Below are positions 42,365-51,312 of a stretch of DNA of 64,000 bases, one piece after another; position 1 is the stretch's first letter; each line of letters opens with the position of its first letter. The stretch comes from Streptomyces sp. NBC_01241. GTDB lineage: Bacteria; Actinomycetota; Actinomycetes; Streptomycetales; Streptomycetaceae. Made by a program: the position numbers and the translations under genes. The notes under the pieces were generated by a model. The model made no database searches. It was not told the origin of the DNA and worked only from the letters and a program-made list of their open reading frames with translations. The stretch spans positions 6,420,501 through 6,484,500 of the forward strand of contig NZ_CP108494.1 in the NCBI RefSeq assembly GCF_041435435.1, read 5' to 3'.

Positions 42365-42642
42365 CGCTGCTGCGACTCCTTCACGGATTCTGACGGATTC
42401 TGTCCGGGCAACCTCATGTTCTGACGCCGACCATTGTGGACCGCCGCACTGACATCGCCGACCTCGACCCGTCCCAAGAGGCGTTCCCGGCCCCTGCCGA
42501 GGGGTTTCACGCCCCGTCCCGCGGGGATGCGCCCCTCTTTCACGCGAACTTCCGCGGTATGGGAACTTCGCCAGGTGTCTGCGCGCTTGCTTACAGTGGC
42601 AGGTCTCGCAGGAATTCCATTATCGCGATCGAAGGGACGTAC

Positions 42643-44025
42643 ATGCCCATGGGTCACACGGCCACAGCCCAGGCCGGCTCCGGCGGCTTGACAGCGACCG
42701 AGCACCGTCTGGCCAACGGCCTGCGCGTGGTGCTCTCCGAGGACCATTTGACCCCGGTCGCCGCGGTCTGCCTCTGGTACGACGTCGGTTCGCGCCACGA
42801 GGTCAAGGGACGCACCGGTCTGGCTCACCTCTTCGAGCACCTGATGTTCCAGGGCTCCGGCCAGGTGAAGGGGAACGGACACTTCGAGCTGGTGCAGGGG
42901 GCCGGCGGTTCGCTCAACGGGACCACCAGCTTCGAGCGCACCAACTACTTCGAGACGATGCCCACGCACCAGTTGGAGCTGGCCCTCTGGCTCGAGGCGG
43001 ACCGGATGGGCTCGCTGCTCGCCGCGCTCGACGAGGAGTCCATGGAGAACCAGCGCGACGTCGTCAAGAACGAGCGCCGCCAGCGCTACGACAACGTCCC
43101 CTACGGCACGGCGTTCGAGAAGCTGACGGCCCTGGTCTACCCAGAGGGCCACCCGTACCACCACACGCCGATCGGCTCGATGGCGGACCTGGACGCCGCG
43201 ACCCTGGAAGACGCGCGCACCTTCTTCCGTACGTATTACGCGCCCAACAACGCGGTGCTTTCGGTCGTCGGTGACATCGACCCCGAGCAGACGCTCGCCT
43301 GGATCGAGAAGTACTTCGGCTCCATCCCGTCCCACGACGGCAAGCAGCCGCCCCGGGACGGCACGCTCCCCGAGATCATCGGCGAGCAGCTGCGTGAAGA
43401 GGTGCACGAGGAGGTCCCGGCACGGGCGCTGATGGCCGCCTACCGGCTGCCGCCCGACGGCGCCCGCGAGTGCGACGCGGCGGACCTCGCGCTCACCGTG
43501 CTCGGCGGCGGCGAGTCGTCGCGGCTGCACAACCGTCTGGTCCGCCGTGACCGTACGGCCGTGGCGGCCGGGTTCGGGCTGCTCCGGCTGGCCGGTGCGC
43601 CCTCCCTCGGCTGGCTGGACGTCAAGACGTCCGGCGGCGTCGAGGTGCCGCAGATCGAGGCCGCTGTCGACGAGGAGCTCGCCCGGTTCGCCGCCGAAGG
43701 CCCCACGCCCGAGGAAATGGAGCGTGCGCAGGCCCAGTTGGAGCGCGAGTGGCTGGACCGGCTCGGTACGGTGGCGGGCCGCGCCGACGAACTCTGCCGG
43801 TTCGCCGTGCTGTTCGACGACCCGCAGCTCGCCCTGACCGCCGTACAGCGGGTGCTCGATGTCACCGCTGAAGAGGTCCAGGCGGTCGCCAAGGCCCAGC
43901 TGCGCCCCGACAACCGGGCGGTGCTGGTCTACGAACCGGCCGAATCGGCCGAGCCCGCGGAATCACCGGACACCGATGAGACCGAAGCCGACGATACCGA
44001 CGCGCACGAAGGAGCGGACAAGTGA
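42643..44025 (+). CDS. M16 family zinc peptidase, catalytic subunit
   Basis: 460 residues. The inverted zinc motif HxxEH is at residues 62-66 (GLAHLFEHLMFQGSG) and the third ligand is the Glu in VVKNERRQ about 78 residues later, the M16B spacing. The C-terminal half lacks a second motif, as usual. Such peptidases degrade peptides or process precursors. Its stop overlaps the GTG of the second M16 gene, so the two are made together and probably form a heterodimer. ATG 42643 with GAAGGG upstream is preferred over an earlier ATG at 42436. Confidence 0.93.
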   Translation: MPMGHTATAQAGSGGLTATEHRLANGLRVVLSEDHLTPVAAVCLWYDVGSRHEVKGRTGLAHLFEHLMFQGSGQVKGNGHFELVQGAGGSLNGTTSFERTNYFETMPTHQLELALWLEADRMGSLLAALDEESMENQRDVVKNERRQRYDNVPYGTAFEKLTALVYPEGHPYHHTPIGSMADLDAATLEDARTFFRTYYAPNNAVLSVVGDIDPEQTLAWIEKYFGSIPSHDGKQPPRDGTLPEIIGEQLREEVHEEVPARALMAAYRLPPDGARECDAADLALTVLGGGESSRLHNRLVRRDRTAVAAGFGLLRLAGAPSLGWLDVKTSGGVEVPQIEAAVDEELARFAAEGPTPEEMERAQAQLEREWLDRLGTVAGRADELCRFAVLFDDPQLALTAVQRVLDVTAEEVQAVAKAQLRPDNRAVLVYEPAESAEPAESPDTDETEADDTDAHEGADK

Positions 44026-45434
44026 CCGACGCTGCCGCGACTGGAGTTTCGATGCAGTTCCACCCGCAGCCGGCCCCCGGCGTCGCCCGCCCGTGGGCCT
44101 TCCCCGCACCGGAGCGCGGCGCCCTGCCCAATGGCCTCACGGTGCTGCGCTGCCAACGTCCCGGCCAGCAGGTCGTGGCGGTCGAGATCGTCCTGGACGC
44201 CCCGTTGGACGCCGAGCCCGAGGGCCTCGACGGCGTGGCCACGATCATGGCGCGGGCGCTCTCCGAGGGCACCGACAAGCACACGGCCGAGGAGTTCGCC
44301 GCCGAGCTGGAGCGCTGCGGCGCCACCCTCGACGCGCACGCCGACCACCCCGGCATCCGGGTCTCCCTGGAGGTCCCGGCCTCCCGACTGGCCAAGGCGC
44401 TCGCGCTGGTCGCCGAGGCGCTGCGGGCGCCCGCCTTCGCCGACAGCGAGGTCGAGCGGCTGGTACGCAACCGGCTCGACGAGATCCCGCACGAGCAGGC
44501 CAACCCGGCCCGCCGCGCCGCCAAGCAGCTCTCCAAGGAGCTCTTCCCGGCCACGGCGCGCATGTCGCGCCCACGCCAGGGCACCGAGGAGACGGTGGAG
44601 CGGATCGACTCGTCGGCCGTGCGTGCCTTCTTCGACGCCCACGTCAGGCCGTCCACGGCAACCGCCGTGGTCGTCGGTGACCTCACCGGCATCGACCTGG
44701 ACGCCCTGCTCGCCGACACCCTCGGCGACTGGGCGGGCGACACCGCCGAGCCCCGCCCCGCCCCGCCGATCACCGCGGACGACAGCGGTCGGGTGGTGAT
44801 CGTCGACCGTCCGGGCGCGGTGCAGACGCAGCTGCTGATCGGCCGGATCGGCCCCGACCGGCACGACAGCGTATGGCCGGCTCAGGTGCTCGGCACGTAC
44901 TGCCTGGGCGGCACGCTCACGTCCCGGCTGGACCGGGTGCTGCGCGAGGAGAAGGGCTACACGTACGGCGTGCGGGCCTTCGCCCAGGTGCTGCGCTCGT
45001 CGGCCCCGGATTCCGCCTCGGGGGCGACGGGTGCCGCGATGCTCGCCATCAGCGGATCCGTCGACACGGAGTCCACCGGACCGGCCCTGAAGGACCTGTG
45101 GACGGTCCTGCGGGCCCTGGCCGCTGAGGGGCTGACCGACGAGGAGCGCGAGACGGCCGTGCAGAACCTCGTCGGTGTCGCACCGCTGAAGTTCGAGATG
45201 GCGGCCTCCGTCGCCGGCACCCTCGCAGACCAGGTCGAGCAGCACCTCCCGGACGACTACCAGGCACACCTGTACGCCCGGCTCGCGGAGACCGGCACGG
45301 TCGAGGCGACCGCGGCGGTGGTCAACGCCTTCCCGGGCGACCGGCTGGTCACGGTCCTCGTCGGTGACGCGGCGCAGATCGAGGAACCGGTCCGGGCGCT
45401 GGACATCGGAGAGGTGTCGGTGGTCACCGGCTGA
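44022..45434 (+). CDS. M16 family peptidase-like protein, non-catalytic subunit
   Basis: 470 residues with the M16 fold (LPNGLTVLRCQRPGQQVVAVEIVLDAPLD at the start; YCLGGTLTSRLDRVLREEKGYTYGVRAFAQ in the C-terminal half with the conserved R/Y pair that completes the partner's active site). The HxxEH motif is absent; at that position there is VATIMARALSEGT. This is the inactive partner of the peptidase encoded just upstream (4-base overlap GTGA), like the mitochondrial processing peptidase alpha subunit. Confidence 0.92.
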   Translation: MTDAAATGVSMQFHPQPAPGVARPWAFPAPERGALPNGLTVLRCQRPGQQVVAVEIVLDAPLDAEPEGLDGVATIMARALSEGTDKHTAEEFAAELERCGATLDAHADHPGIRVSLEVPASRLAKALALVAEALRAPAFADSEVERLVRNRLDEIPHEQANPARRAAKQLSKELFPATARMSRPRQGTEETVERIDSSAVRAFFDAHVRPSTATAVVVGDLTGIDLDALLADTLGDWAGDTAEPRPAPPITADDSGRVVIVDRPGAVQTQLLIGRIGPDRHDSVWPAQVLGTYCLGGTLTSRLDRVLREEKGYTYGVRAFAQVLRSSAPDSASGATGAAMLAISGSVDTESTGPALKDLWTVLRALAAEGLTDEERETAVQNLVGVAPLKFEMAASVAGTLADQVEQHLPDDYQAHLYARLAETGTVEATAAVVNAFPGDRLVTVLVGDAAQIEEPVRALDIGEVSVVTG

Positions 45435-45581
45435 CGGGCGTACCTGTCGCGGGCGCGGGAGGCGGCCTGACGGGATGGCCGGCCCGTCAGGCCGCGACAG
45501 TTCGCTTGTGACGGGTCACCTGTGACGGCCCACCGGTCGCCCGGTCCACCAACCCGTCGCATGTCTGCATACCGGGACAAG

Positions 45582-45625
45582 AGGAATACCCCTGTGAGTG
45601 AGATCTCGCCGGGGTATTCCTTTTT
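45582..45625 (+). terminator. Terminator of the M16 operon
   Basis: An 11-bp stem AGGAATACCCC / GGGGTATTCCT (45582-45592 with 45611-45621) with an 18-base loop is followed by a short run of T, a classical intrinsic terminator. Confidence 0.88.
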
Positions 45626-45769
45626 GTCCGTTCTGGTGGAGAGGTTGCCTGTCTGCCCTGTGGGATGCGCTACAAAACAGCCTGTCCGTTTGGTGAATGA
45701 AAGTGACCCCGCTTAGCGTCGGCCGGGCTGTCCGTCACTCGTATGCCGCATCCGCGACGTACCGGACAG

Positions 45770-45930
45770 TCATCGCCGAGTCCCCGTCAGGCGCGAGCCT
45801 GGGGAGCCGGGGACCCACGAAGTCCCTGGGGTGAATCGGATGCCTGAGCCTCACCGAGGCCGAGTAGTCCGTAGGAGACCTTCCTGCTCCGAACCCGTCA
45901 GCTAACCCGGTAGGCGAGAAGGAAGGAAAG
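45770..45930 (+). ncRNA. c-di-AMP riboswitch (ydaO-yuaA class)
   Basis: The leader of the M23 gene has the hallmark core CCGAACCCGTCAGCTAACC followed by GGTAGGCGAGAAGGAAGGA, plus the upstream GCCGAGTCCCCGTCAGGCG and GGGGTGAATCGGATGCC elements of the ydaO aptamer. Streptomyces use such riboswitches to turn off cell-wall hydrolase genes when c-di-AMP is high. Boundaries are approximate; the ribosome binding site GGAAGG lies at its 3' end. Confidence 0.88.
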
Positions 45931-45943
45931 GACCAGCCACTTC

Positions 45944-46705
45944 ATGGCGTTCACCCGTGCCACCGGGAAGCATCGTGCCCCGAGTCGACTGACGCGCAGG
46001 AGCGCGAAGATCGCCGGCGTCGCGGCCCTGGCCACCACCGGCGTCATCGGCGGCGCGGCCTCTCCGGCCCTCGCAGCGGACACCGGGGTCACCTCCGTCG
46101 GCGAGACCGGCCTGAACCAGGTCATCGGCATCGACAGCGCCCTCGCCGACCAGATAGAGGCCCAGGCCGCCGCACAGCAGCACCAGGCCGATGCCGCGGC
46201 GAAGGAGAAGGCGGAGGCCGAGGCCGAAGCGAAGCGCGCGGCCGAGGCGCGGGCGGAGAAGGCGCGTGCCGCCCGGTCCGCCGAGCGCACCCGCCTGGGC
46301 GCCTTCCGGCTCCCGGTCGCAGGTTCGTACGTCACCACCGGCTACAAGTCCAGTGGCTCGCTCTGGTCGTCCGGCAGCCACTCGGGCATCGACTTCCACG
46401 CCGCGTCCGGCAGTTCTGTCGTCGCCGTCGGTGCCGGTACGGTCGTCGAGGCCGGCTGGGGCGGCGCGTACGGCAACAACATCGTGCTCCGGATGACGGA
46501 CGGCACGTACACGCAGTACGGCCACCTCTCCTCGATCGGCGTCTCCGTCGGCCAGAGCGTCGGCGCGGGCGAGCGGATCGGGCTCTCCGGCTCGACCGGC
46601 AACTCCACGGGCCCGCACCTCCACTTCGAGGCCCGGACGACGCCGTCGTACGGCTCCGACATGAACCCCGTCGCCTACCTGCGCGCCCACGGCGTCAACG
46701 TCTGA
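45944..46705 (+). CDS. Secreted M23 family metallopeptidase (peptidoglycan endopeptidase)
   Basis: 253 residues. A twin-basic signal-like N-terminus (RLTRRSAKIAGVAALATTGVIGGAASPALA, cleavage after ALA near residue 44) is followed by an Ala/Glu/Lys coiled coil (about 65-115) and a LytM domain: zinc ligands in SHSGIDFHA and HLHFEA, with YGHLSSI between. It cleaves peptide cross-links in peptidoglycan. Expression is set by the c-di-AMP riboswitch just upstream, tying wall remodelling to the second messenger. Confidence 0.95.
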   Translation: MAFTRATGKHRAPSRLTRRSAKIAGVAALATTGVIGGAASPALAADTGVTSVGETGLNQVIGIDSALADQIEAQAAAQQHQADAAAKEKAEAEAEAKRAAEARAEKARAARSAERTRLGAFRLPVAGSYVTTGYKSSGSLWSSGSHSGIDFHAASGSSVVAVGAGTVVEAGWGGAYGNNIVLRMTDGTYTQYGHLSSIGVSVGQSVGAGERIGLSGSTGNSTGPHLHFEARTTPSYGSDMNPVAYLRAHGVNV

Positions 46706-46738
46706 CCGAAGCCGCCCGTCCCACCTGCAGCACCTCTT

Positions 46739-46768
46739 CGAAGGCCCCGGCACACACCGGGGCCTTCG
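46739..46768 (+). terminator. Terminator of the M23 peptidase gene
   Basis: A perfect 12-bp stem CGAAGGCCCCGG / CCGGGGCCTTCG (46739-46750 with 46757-46768) with a CACACA loop, 34 bases past the stop. Confidence 0.88.
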
Positions 46769-46808
46769 CTGTGCCCGGCCTTCCCTGTGCCCGGCCTTCG
46801 CCGTGCCT
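46761..46808. repeat. 16-bp tandem repeat, three copies
   Basis: GGCCTTCGCTGTGCCC is repeated at 46761-46776, 46777-46792 and 46793-46808 with one or two changes each, and a decayed fourth unit follows. The first unit overlaps the terminator's right arm, so the array seems to have grown from that arm. Confidence 0.8.
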
Positions 46809-46877
46809 GGCCTCTGTGTCTGCCCGTGGTGCCCGCCTGCAGTACATGCCCGCCGAGTCGCTCCGTGGCCAAAAGAT

Positions 46878-46909
46878 ATTCATGAATTTCCACCCGGCAT
46901 CGGAAATTC
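46878..46909. promoter_or_regulatory. AT-rich palindromes upstream of the GntR gene
   Basis: ATTCATGAAT (46878-46887, perfect) overlaps the inverted repeat GAATTTCC-N10-GGAAATTC (46884-46891 with 46902-46909), 75 bases before the GntR start. This is likely operator DNA for that regulator. Confidence 0.5.
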
Positions 46910-46984
46910 GACCGCACTGCAATAGGGTCGCAGAACAGGCGTCGGCCGGCCGCGTTTCGCGGGGATTAAGGCGGAGGTTCGGAC

Positions 46985-47686
46985 ATGCGCATTCCCGCGC
47001 ATGCGGTATGCACGGCAATCCGTGACGACATCGTCTCCGGTGTCTTCGAACGCGGCAGCCGGCTCACAGAGGAGTCGTTGGCGCGTCGATACGGGGTCTC
47101 CCGCGTCCCGGTACGGGAAGCGCTGCGCACCCTGGAGTCCGAGGGCTTCGTGGTCACCCGGCGGCACGCGGGCGCGTGCGTGGCCGAGCCGACCCGACAG
47201 GAGGCCGCCGACCTGCTGGAGGTCCGGATGCTGCTGGAGCCGCTGGCCGCCGCGCGCGCCGCGCAGCGCCGCACCGAGGCGCATCTGAAGGTGCTGCGCG
47301 GTCTGGTCCGGCTCGGCCAGGAGCGGGCCAGGCGGGGCGAGGGGGAGGATCTGCGCCCGCTGGGCGGCTGGTTCCACGAGACGTTGGTGCAGGCCTCCGG
47401 CAGTCCCGGCCTGATCGCGCTGCTCACCCAGCTCCGGCACAAGATCGCCTGGATGTACGCGGTCGAGCAGCCGGCCTGCCCGGCGGATTCCTGGGCCGAG
47501 CACGGAGCCGTCGTGGACGCGGTGGCGCGCGGTGACGCGGAACGGGCCAGGGCGCTGACCGCCCAGCACGCCGAACGGGCCGCGGCCGCGCACCGGCTGC
47601 GCCGCGTCGACCGGCCGGACCGCCGGCCCACGGTCCCACGCACCGGCCGGACCGCCGGCTCCCGGCCTCACGCACCGGCCGGGTGA
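46985..47686 (+). CDS. GntR family regulator (FadR/FCD subfamily)
   Basis: 233 residues. Winged helix: AIRDDIVSGVFERGSRLTEESLARRYGVSRVPVREALRTLESEGFVVTRRHAGACV. FCD domain: LLEVRMLLEPLAAARAA, WFHETLVQASGSPGLIALLTQLR and the metal-binding His near AEHGAVVDAVARGD. The C-terminal 30 residues are Arg/Pro-rich. GGCGGAGG precedes the ATG. FCD regulators usually sense organic acids. It may be autoregulated through the upstream palindromes. Confidence 0.92.
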   Translation: MRIPAHAVCTAIRDDIVSGVFERGSRLTEESLARRYGVSRVPVREALRTLESEGFVVTRRHAGACVAEPTRQEAADLLEVRMLLEPLAAARAAQRRTEAHLKVLRGLVRLGQERARRGEGEDLRPLGGWFHETLVQASGSPGLIALLTQLRHKIAWMYAVEQPACPADSWAEHGAVVDAVARGDAERARALTAQHAERAAAAHRLRRVDRPDRRPTVPRTGRTAGSRPHAPAG

Positions 47687-47832
47687 GGGCTTCGCAACAT
47701 CCCGTAAACACCACGGGCATCCGGCATTAATAATTACGCCGTATACAAAGAGTTGTCATTCCGTGCGGCTTCCTTCGGGCTGTCCGAATTATCTTCGCTC
47801 TTCATTTTTCACGAAGTTTCGCCCGAGAAAGC

Positions 47833-47872
47833 GAAAGAGCCGCGGACCCGGTCAAGGGGTCGCGGCTCTTTC
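47833..47872. terminator. Bidirectional terminator between GntR and HPr genes
   Basis: A 12-bp stem GAAAGAGCCGCG / CGCGGCTCTTTC (47833-47844 with 47861-47872), extended after a one-base bulge by ACCC/GGGT, lies 12 bases past the HPr stop in the convergent gap. Confidence 0.85.
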
Positions 47873-47884
47873 GTAGAAAACGGG

Positions 47885-48166
47885 TCAGACGGTCTCCGGC
47901 AGCTCATCGAGCCCCTCGGCGACCAGCTTCGCCAGACGGTCCAGGGCGGCTTCCGAATCGTCGGCCTCGGATGCGAGCACGATCTCCTCGCCGCCGTGCG
48001 CGCCGAGACCGAGCACCGCGAGCATCGAGGCGGCGTTCACCGGGTTGCCATCCGCCTTGGCGATCGTCACGGGGACGCCGGAGGCCGTGGCGGCACGGAC
48101 GAAGATGGAAGCGGGGCGGGCGTGCAGGCCCTCGGCCCATCCGACGTTGACGCGGCGCTCAGCCAT
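47885..48166 (-). CDS. ptsH: Phosphocarrier protein HPr of the PTS
   Basis: 93 residues. HPr receives phosphate from enzyme I on His15 (GLHARPASIFVRAA) and passes it to sugar-specific enzymes II; the sequence otherwise follows the family: NAASMLAVLGLGAHGGEEIVLASEADD. The second, regulatory site (Ser46 in Gram-positive firmicutes) falls in NAASML, but no HPr kinase is expected in Streptomyces. The gene is solitary and not next to ptsI. Confidence 0.96.
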   Translation of the reverse strand: MAERRVNVGWAEGLHARPASIFVRAATASGVPVTIAKADGNPVNAASMLAVLGLGAHGGEEIVLASEADDSEAALDRLAKLVAEGLDELPETV

Positions 48167-48339
48167 GGTTCTGCCCTTCAGAATTCAACAGTTGTCTAGA
48201 CCAGTCTCTCACGCAGTGCGCGATGCTCCAGGCCGACCCGCGGCAGGCCCGCAGCCCGTGCTTTACCGCCGTTCGGCCCCCTCAGACTGCCCCGGCCCCG
48301 GGACCTACGCGACCGCTGACGGAGCCGTAGTCTTTGCCC

Positions 48340-51312
48340 ATGCAGCCCTCGTCGCAGCAGAGTCCGCAGCACGCGTATCCCGACCACTGGGAAGCGGACG
48401 TGGTCCTCCGCGACGGCGGAACCGCGCGGATCCGGCCCATCACCACGGACGACGCCGAACGGCTGGTCAGCTTTTACGAGCAGGTCTCCGACGAGTCGAA
48501 GTACTACCGCTTCTTCGCTCCGTACCCCCGTCTGTCCGACCGGGACGTGCACCGCTTCACCCATCACGACTACGTCGACCGGGTGGGGCTCGCGGTCACG
48601 GTCGGCGGCGAGTTCATCGCGACCGTCCGCTACGACCGGATCGACGAGCGGGGCAGGCCCGCCTCCGCGCCCGCCGACGAGGCCGAGGTCGCCTTCCTCG
48701 TCCAGGACGCGCACCAGGGCCGGGGGGTGGCCTCGACGCTCCTCGAACACATCGCCGCCGTCGCCCGCGAGCGCGGCATCCGCCGTTTCGCGGCCGAGGT
48801 GCTGCCCGCCAACACCAAGATGATCAAGGTGTTCCGGGATGCCGGATACACCCAGCAGCGCAGCTTCGAAGAGGGCTCCGTCCACCTCACCCTGGACCTC
48901 GAACCCACCGCCGAGTCCCTCGCCGTCCAGCGCGCCCGTGAGCAGCGGGCCGAGGCGCGTTCCGTGCAACGGCTGCTCGCGCCCGGTTCCGTCGCCGTCA
49001 TCGGCGCCGGCCGCACTCCCGGAGGGGTCGGCCGCACCGTCCTGCGCAATCTTCTCGGGGCCGGATTCACCGGTCGTACGTACGCCGTGAACCGCTCCTT
49101 CGCCGCCGACCAGGGCACGATCGACGGGGTGCCCGCCCACCGTTCGATCGGCGAGATCGACGAACCGGTCGACCTCGCGGTCGTCGCCGTCCCCGCCGAC
49201 CGCGTTCCCGAGGCCGTCGCCGACTGCGGCGAGCACGGTGTCCAGGGGCTGGTCGTCCTCTCCGCCGGATATGCCGAATGGGGCGCCGAGGGCAGGGAGC
49301 GACAGCGTGAACTGGTCCGCCAGGCGCGCTCGTACGGGATGCGGATCATCGGACCGAACGCCTTCGGCGTCATCAACAACGCCGAGGCCGTCCGGCTGAA
49401 CGCCTCCCTCGCCCCCGAGCCGCCCGCTCCCGGACGCATCGGCCTCTTCACCCAGTCCGGAGCGATCGGTATCGCGCTGCTCTCCGGGCTCTACCGGCGC
49501 GGCGCCGGCCTCTCCACCTTCATCTCCGCGGGCAACCGCGCCGACATCTCGGGCAACGACTTCCTGCAGTACTGGTACGAGGACCCGGACACGGATGTCG
49601 CCCTGCTGTACCTCGAATCGCTCGGCAACCCCCGCAAGTTCACCCGCCTCGCCCGGCGCACCGCGGCCGTGAAGCCCGTGGTCGTCGTGAAGGGCGCCCG
49701 GCACAGCGGCTCCACGCCACCCGGCCATGCGGTGCCGGTCAGCCGGATCCCGGACGCGACGGTCTCGGCGCTCATGCGGCAGGCGGGCGTCATCCGCGTC
49801 GACACGGTGACGGAGATGGTCGATGCGGGCCTCCTCCTCGCCGACCAGCCGCTCCCCGCGGGCCCACGGGTCGCGATCCTCGGCAACTCCGAGTCGCTCG
49901 GTCTGCTCACGTACGACGCCTGCCTGGCCGAGGGGCTCCGCCCGCGCCGGCCCCTCGACCTCACCACCGCCGCGACCCCGCAGGACTTCCGGGACGCCCT
50001 GGCCGAGGCCCTCGCCGATGACGGCTGCGACTCCGTGATCGTGACGGCGATCCCGTGGGTGGGCGAGGACGGCGAGGCGGAACCGGGCGACGGAGAGGTA
50101 CTGGCGACCGCCCTGCACGCGGCCGCGACCGCCGGTCCCGCCAAGCCGGTGGCCGTCGTGCACGTGGAGATCGGCGGCCTGGCCGAGGCTCTCGCCGCGG
50201 CCACCAGCACGGTCGCGCAGCCGCGCCCTTCGAAGCAGCCCTCCGCGGCCGCGACGTCCCCGCGCGCCGGAGCCGCCGCCACCGCGACCGGCTCCGCACC
50301 GGCGCACACCCCTTCAGTGCCCGGCCCCGCCCCGGCGCACACCGCTTCCACCCCCGGCAGCGGCGCGGTCACCGCAACCACGGGCACGGACAGCAAGGAC
50401 CGCGCCGAACCCGCCCCCGGCTCCCGCCCCCGTACCGGCCGGATCCCCGCCTACCCCGCCGCCGAGCGGGCCGTGCGCGCCCTGGCCGAAGCGGTCCGGT
50501 ACGCGCAGTGGCGACGACAGGCCGCCGCGCCCGGCAAGGTGCCCGAGTTCCTCGACGACACCATCGACGAACAGGGCGCCGCCGACCTGATCGACACCCT
50601 GCTCGGCCCGGACCCCGACCCGAGGGGCAGGCCGCTCGCGCACGACGAGGCGCGCGAACTCCTGGGCCGCTACGGCATCACCGTACGACCGACGCTTGCG
50701 GCCCCCGACCCCGAAGCCGCCGTCGCCGCGGCGGCACGGCTCGGCTACCCCGTGGCGCTCAAGACCACCGCACCCCATCTGCGCCACCGCGCCGACCTCG
50801 GCGGCGTGCGGCTGGACCTCGCCAACGAGAGCGCGCTGCGCCGGGCCTACGGCGAACTGACCGACCTGCTCGGCAAGCCCGCCGAACTCCGGCCGGTCGT
50901 CCAGGCCATGGCGCCGCGCGGCGTCGACACCGTCGTGCGGGCCACGATCGACCCGGCGGCGGGCGCCGTCCTCTCCTTCGGGCTCGCGGGCGCGCCCTCC
51001 GAACTCCTCGGCGACACCGCCCACCGCCTCGTTCCGGCCACCGATCGCGACGCCGCGGAGCTGATCCGGTCCATCCGGGCGGCTCCGGTGCTGTTCGGCT
51101 GGCGGGGCGCGGCGCCCGTGGACACCGCGGCGCTCGAAGAGCTGCTGCTGCGGGTGTCCCGGCTGGTCGACGACCACCCCGAGGTGGTCTCCATCGCCCT
51201 GGAACCGGTCGTGGTCGCCCCGCAGGGGCTGACCGTTCTCGGCGCGAGCGTCCGGCTCTCGCCGCCCCCGGCCCGCACCGACCTCGGCCCCCGCCGCCTC
51301 CCCAACTACTGA
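48340..51312 (+). CDS. GNAT acetyltransferase fused to NDP-forming acyl-CoA synthetase (Pat/PatA-like)
   Basis: 990 residues. Domain order: GNAT at about 20-185 (VVLRDGGTARIRPITTDD, then VAFLVQDAHQGRGVASTLLEHIAAVARERGIRRF with the acetyl-CoA loop), a CoA-binding domain (VAVIGAGRTPGGVGRTVLRNLLGAGFTGRTYAVNR), succinyl-CoA-ligase-like domains (IGLFTQSGAIGIALL, VVVVKGARHSGSTPPGHAV), a Pro/Ala-rich linker (about 630-705), and a C-terminal ATP-grasp domain (GRYGITVRPTLAAPDPEAAVAAA, GYPVALKTTAPHLRHRADLGGV). Such fusions acetylate lysines, for example on acetyl-CoA synthetase. ATG 48340 is preferred; a TTG 6 bases earlier is possible. Confidence 0.92.
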   Translation: MQPSSQQSPQHAYPDHWEADVVLRDGGTARIRPITTDDAERLVSFYEQVSDESKYYRFFAPYPRLSDRDVHRFTHHDYVDRVGLAVTVGGEFIATVRYDRIDERGRPASAPADEAEVAFLVQDAHQGRGVASTLLEHIAAVARERGIRRFAAEVLPANTKMIKVFRDAGYTQQRSFEEGSVHLTLDLEPTAESLAVQRAREQRAEARSVQRLLAPGSVAVIGAGRTPGGVGRTVLRNLLGAGFTGRTYAVNRSFAADQGTIDGVPAHRSIGEIDEPVDLAVVAVPADRVPEAVADCGEHGVQGLVVLSAGYAEWGAEGRERQRELVRQARSYGMRIIGPNAFGVINNAEAVRLNASLAPEPPAPGRIGLFTQSGAIGIALLSGLYRRGAGLSTFISAGNRADISGNDFLQYWYEDPDTDVALLYLESLGNPRKFTRLARRTAAVKPVVVVKGARHSGSTPPGHAVPVSRIPDATVSALMRQAGVIRVDTVTEMVDAGLLLADQPLPAGPRVAILGNSESLGLLTYDACLAEGLRPRRPLDLTTAATPQDFRDALAEALADDGCDSVIVTAIPWVGEDGEAEPGDGEVLATALHAAATAGPAKPVAVVHVEIGGLAEALAAATSTVAQPRPSKQPSAAATSPRAGAAATATGSAPAHTPSVPGPAPAHTASTPGSGAVTATTGTDSKDRAEPAPGSRPRTGRIPAYPAAERAVRALAEAVRYAQWRRQAAAPGKVPEFLDDTIDEQGAADLIDTLLGPDPDPRGRPLAHDEARELLGRYGITVRPTLAAPDPEAAVAAAARLGYPVALKTTAPHLRHRADLGGVRLDLANESALRRAYGELTDLLGKPAELRPVVQAMAPRGVDTVVRATIDPAAGAVLSFGLAGAPSELLGDTAHRLVPATDRDAAELIRSIRAAPVLFGWRGAAPVDTAALEELLLRVSRLVDDHPEVVSIALEPVVVAPQGLTVLGASVRLSPPPARTDLGPRRLPNY

